From: Yinghuangia sp051388915
Lineage (GTDB): Bacteria; Actinomycetota; Actinomycetes; Streptomycetales; Streptomycetaceae
Reading direction: 5' to 3'
DNA length: 64,000 nucleotides
Assembly (NCBI RefSeq): GCF_051388915.1
Contig: NZ_JBPKBH010000022.1
Coordinates: forward strand, 98,300 to 162,299
Shown: positions 61,699-64,000 of the stretch, one piece after another
How positions within the stretch are numbered: position 1 is the stretch's first letter
Layout of the letters: each line of letters opens with the position of its first letter
Notes under the pieces: model-generated
The model's input: only the letters and a program-made list of their open reading frames with translations
Databases searched by the model: none
What the model was told of the DNA's origin: nothing
Program-made: the position numbers and the translations under genes

Positions 61699-62685
61699 GT
61701 GCCGGCAACGGTGAGCGTCATCGTCCCCACCCGGGACCGCCCGGGCCCCTTGGCCGACGCGCTGCGCAGCGTCGCGCTCCAGCACGGCGACGGAGTCGAC
61801 GGCATCGAGATCGTCGTCGTCAACGACGGCGGCGGGGACATCGCGGGCGCGCTCCCGCTGGGCGTGCCGGGGGTGACCGTACGCCTGCTCTCGCACCCGA
61901 AGCCCCGCGGCCAGGCGGCGGCGCGCAACGCGGGCCTGGAGGTCGCCTCAGGCCGCTTCGTCGCCTTCCTGGACGACGACGACCTCTACCTCCCCGGACA
62001 CCTCGCCCGCGCCCTCACCGCGCTGGAGGCGTCCGGCGCCGACGTGATGTACGCGGACTGCGTCCTCACCGACGCGCGGTGCGTGCCGGGGGAGATGCCG
62101 GAGGTGTCGCCGTACCGCTACGACTTCGCGTACGACCCCGGCATCCTCGCCGTCGCCAACTTCATCCCCACGTCGGCCGTGGTGTGCCGCAACCCGGCGG
62201 TGCACGGCCCGGCGTCCTGGTTCCGCTTCGACCCCGAACTGCCGGTGCTGGTCGACTGGTCGCTGTGGCTGCGGCTGATCCACGACCGCGGCTGGTGCTT
62301 CGAGCGCTGCCCGCAGCCCGGCGTGGTCTTCCACCGCGTGCCCGGCGACGTCACGGTGACCGGCCGCACCTGCGCGCACCTCGACGAACTCGGGCGGTAC
62401 GAGGACGCCTACCGCACCGTCATCGCGCGCTGGCCCGTCACCCCCGGCAGCCGCGTGGCCCGCTTCCGGGCGCTGTTCCTGGAGACCTTCCAGACCGCCC
62501 AGACCCTGCTCGCGACCGGGCAGCGCCTCGTCCCCTTCGCCTACGAGGGCGCCCTGCGCGTCCTCTACGACGGCTTCACCGGACGCCTGGACGAGGCCCT
62601 CGTCCCCGCCCGCACCGCCGCCGTCCTCTCCGGCGAAGACCTCCGCGACCCGGTGGCCGCCCGAGAGCCCGCGTCCCACCCCTGA
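61699..62685 (+). CDS. Family 2 glycosyltransferase
   Basis: 328 residues. A GT-A fold at the N-terminus: VSVIVPTRDRPGPLADALRS, then GQAAARNAGLEVASGRFVAF and the metal-binding Asp run FLDDDDLYLPGHLARAL. Later, WSLWLRLIHDRGWCFERCP probably lines the acceptor site. No membrane helices are seen, so it is a soluble transferase using an NDP-sugar. The acceptor is unknown. GTG 61699 has GCGGAGGTGC upstream. No other sugar genes are adjacent. Confidence 0.9.
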   Translation: MPATVSVIVPTRDRPGPLADALRSVALQHGDGVDGIEIVVVNDGGGDIAGALPLGVPGVTVRLLSHPKPRGQAAARNAGLEVASGRFVAFLDDDDLYLPGHLARALTALEASGADVMYADCVLTDARCVPGEMPEVSPYRYDFAYDPGILAVANFIPTSAVVCRNPAVHGPASWFRFDPELPVLVDWSLWLRLIHDRGWCFERCPQPGVVFHRVPGDVTVTGRTCAHLDELGRYEDAYRTVIARWPVTPGSRVARFRALFLETFQTAQTLLATGQRLVPFAYEGALRVLYDGFTGRLDEALVPARTAAVLSGEDLRDPVAAREPASHP

Positions 62686-62700
62686 CACACCGCCAAGCCC

Positions 62701-62766
62701 GGGTCGCCCCGACGCACCGGCGGGGCCCCGGGTCGCCCCGACACGCCGGCGGGGCCCCGGGTCGCC
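62701..62766. repeat. 29-bp direct repeats between convergent genes
   Basis: Two near-identical 29-bp units beginning gggtcgccccgac (62701-62729 and 62730-62758) plus a partial third. The palindromic ends (ggggcccc) may form hairpins, so the repeats may act as a bidirectional terminator for the glycosyltransferase and yajQ genes. Confidence 0.75.
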
Positions 62767-62800
62767 AACGCACCCGAAGCCCCGCCGCAAAACCCGCCGA

Positions 62801-63289
62801 CTACCGGTAGTTCACAAACTGAACGGCGAAGTCCAGGTCCTTGCCCTTGAGCAGCGCGATGACCTCCTGGAGGTCGTCCCGGCTCTTCGAGCTGACGCGC
62901 AGCTCGTCGCCCTGGATCTGGGCCTTGATGCTCTTCGGCCCCTCGTCCCGGATGATCTTGGACACCTTCTTCGCGTTCTCCTGGGAGATGCCTTCCTGCA
63001 TCGCCCCGGAGATCTTGTACTCCTTGCCGGAGAGCTTCGGCTCGCCCGCTTCGAACGCCTTCAGCGAGATGCCCCGCTTGATCAGCTTCGACTGGAACAC
63101 ATCCAGGATCGCGTTCACGCGCTCCTCGGTGTTGGCGCGCATCTCGATCTGCTCACCCGACCAGCCGATGTGCGCCCCGACGTTCTTGAAGTCGAACCGC
63201 TGCGAGATCTCCTTCGCGGCCTGGTTGAGCGCGTTGTCGACCTCCTGGCGGTCGACCTTGGACACGATGTCGAAAGAGGAGTCAGCCAA
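62801..63289 (-). CDS. YajQ family cyclic-di-GMP-binding protein
   Basis: 162 residues, full family length. SSFDIVSKVDRQEVDNALNQ at the start, TEERVNAILDVFQSKLIKRG in the middle, and DLQEVIALLKGKDLDFAVQF to the C-terminus, forming two ferredoxin-like subdomains. Some YajQ proteins bind cyclic di-GMP and act with a transcription factor; older work reports nucleic-acid binding. The only start fitting the family N-terminus is TTG 63289: the nearest upstream ATG (63299) is out of frame and soon stops. No strong ribosome binding site is seen. Confidence 0.92.
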   Translation of the reverse strand: MADSSFDIVSKVDRQEVDNALNQAAKEISQRFDFKNVGAHIGWSGEQIEMRANTEERVNAILDVFQSKLIKRGISLKAFEAGEPKLSGKEYKISGAMQEGISQENAKKVSKIIRDEGPKSIKAQIQGDELRVSSKSRDDLQEVIALLKGKDLDFAVQFVNYR

Positions 63290-63499
63290 GGGTCAGCATC
63301 GCTTTCTGTGAGATCGGAGTCCCGCCCGCACCCACCGCCGGACCCCTACGGCCCCGCACCTGGCGGACACACGACTCCCCAGCGTATCCAGCCCACCGCC
63401 GCCCCGCCCCCACGCCGCCCCCACCCCGAACAACCGAGTGGCGGACCACCCCACACCGTCCGCTATTGTTATCCCCGTCGCCCCACAAGACGACATCCC

Positions 63500-63582
63500 G
63501 GCGGGTTGCCCGAGCGGCCAAAGGGAGCAGACTGTAAATCTGTCGGCTGATGCCTACGCAGGTTCGAACCCTGCACCCGCCA
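63500..63582 (+). tRNA. tRNA-Tyr (anticodon GTA)
   Basis: The acceptor stem ggcgggt pairs with acccgcc (63575-63581). The anticodon loop ctgtaaa gives anticodon GTA. The T arm gcagg-ttcgaac-cctgc is perfect, and a long variable arm lies between, as expected for a class II bacterial tRNA-Tyr. CCA is not fully encoded (acc follows). In S. coelicolor the tRNA-Tyr gene is the integration site of the element SLP1, so this 3' end is a potential attachment site. Confidence 0.95.
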
Positions 63583-63590
63583 CCCTCACG

Positions 63591-63631
63591 AAACAGCCTC
63601 TGACCAGCGTGTTCGCGGTCAGAGGCTGTTT
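63591..63631 (+). terminator. Intrinsic terminator after tRNA-Tyr
   Basis: aaacagcctctgacc / ggtcagaggctgttt is a perfect 15-bp stem with an 11-nt loop, 8 bp after the tRNA. tcgtttcctt follows as a weak T-rich tail. Confidence 0.85.
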
Positions 63632-63935
63632 CGTTTCCTTCCCTCGCTTGCTGTCCGCAATGCCGGGACCTCTCATCTTGTCCCCGCGGAACACGCGCGT
63701 TGTTCGGCGTGTGCGGCCTATCTGTGGACGAGAACAGGTTGCGGAGGGTCGGAATCCCACTCGCCGAACGCGTCGGCGATCCCCTCGCCTGCTGCCTGCG
63801 AGGGGCAGCTCTGCTGGTGCGGGAGGCCGACTACGCGTATCGCATCAAGGGGCGCGTCGGACGCGGTGGAGGCCGCCGTGGTTTCGGTGGCGGGTGGGCG
63901 ACGCCAGTTCAGTCGTCACCTGACCGTGGGCTTGA
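63632..63935. other. Region downstream of tRNA-Tyr, no clear gene
   Basis: About 300 bp with short open frames (for example 63700-63945 plus) that lack recognisable domains or good start signals. No integrase gene and no second copy of the tRNA 3' end were found before the window ends. Confidence 0.4.
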
Positions 63936-64000
63936 TCCACTTTGACGGACACCTTGGATGAAGGGCACGCGCCCTCGAGAGGATGTCCATCATGGAGAGC
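63936..64000 (+). mobile_element. Possible left end of an insertion sequence (cut by window)
   Basis: The last 65 bases (ccactttgacggacacc, then gaggatgtccatcatggagagc) look like the terminal repeat and transposase start region of IS3-type elements. A frame reading MSIMES could begin at 63984. Only the first few codons are in the window, so this is a low-confidence reading based on resemblance. Confidence 0.25.

Noticed and set aside
60313..61896. 527-codon minus-strand frame rich in Arg, Ser and Glu
   Set aside because: It crosses the tandem-repeat field and lies antisense to htpX and the YccF gene; the pattern comes from the repeats.

Overview
The window is high-GC DNA from a streptomycete-type actinomycete. 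The evidence is its codon use, frequent GTG starts, dense ATGA/GTGA-coupled operons, and a gene order I recall from the Streptomyces coelicolor nuo region: a 14-gene nuoA-N operon, polyprenyl synthase, korAB, a two-component pair, a second partial nuo operon, htpX, yajQ and tRNA-Tyr. Two runs of N (35395-35529 and 37345-37462) mark assembly gaps.

Layout. 1-4.7 kb holds housekeeping-like enzymes: a NUDIX hydrolase cut by the window edge, a DUF885 metallohydrolase, and an NAD(P)-binding epimerase-like gene divergent from a GlxA/AraC regulator. 4.7-10.4 kb looks accessory: an ankyrin/DUF1963 protein, small hypotheticals, a RibD-type reductase, long non-coding stretches, and scattered type I-E-like CRISPR repeats with no cas genes in the window. 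10.4-13.1 kb has an SRPBCC/ArsR/macro-domain operon with paired operator-like palindromes, then a membrane SpoIIE-type phosphatase. 14.2-30.7 kb is the full nuoABCDEFGHIJKLMN operon, preceded by a Rex-operator-like palindrome and followed by a long-chain polyprenyl diphosphate synthase that probably makes the menaquinone side chain. 32-43 kb contains a FabV-type enoyl reductase, a serine beta-lactamase-fold protein, a DHA2 efflux pump with a MarR regulator, a LolA-like protein with an ABC exporter, and GAF and GAF-ANTAR proteins.

43.3-59.5 kb is the most interesting block. It contains 2-oxoacid:ferredoxin oxidoreductase korAB, a NarL-type response regulator and its probable histidine kinase, and a ten-gene second nuo operon (A2 B2 C2 H2 I2 J2 K2 L2 M2 N2). 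That operon keeps the pump subunits and the NuoB/NuoI Fe-S subunits but has no nuoD, E, F or G. A reasonable hypothesis is that KorAB-reduced ferredoxin feeds electrons to this NADH-module-free complex, with NuoD borrowed from the main operon.

59.5-64 kb holds HtpX protease, a YccF membrane protein, a family 2 glycosyltransferase, YajQ (TTG start) and a tRNA-Tyr gene with a terminator. tRNA-Tyr is the known attachment site of SLP1 in S. coelicolor. The last 60 bases may begin an insertion sequence. Tandem repeats with periods of 8, 13, 15 and 29 bp are unusually frequent between genes.
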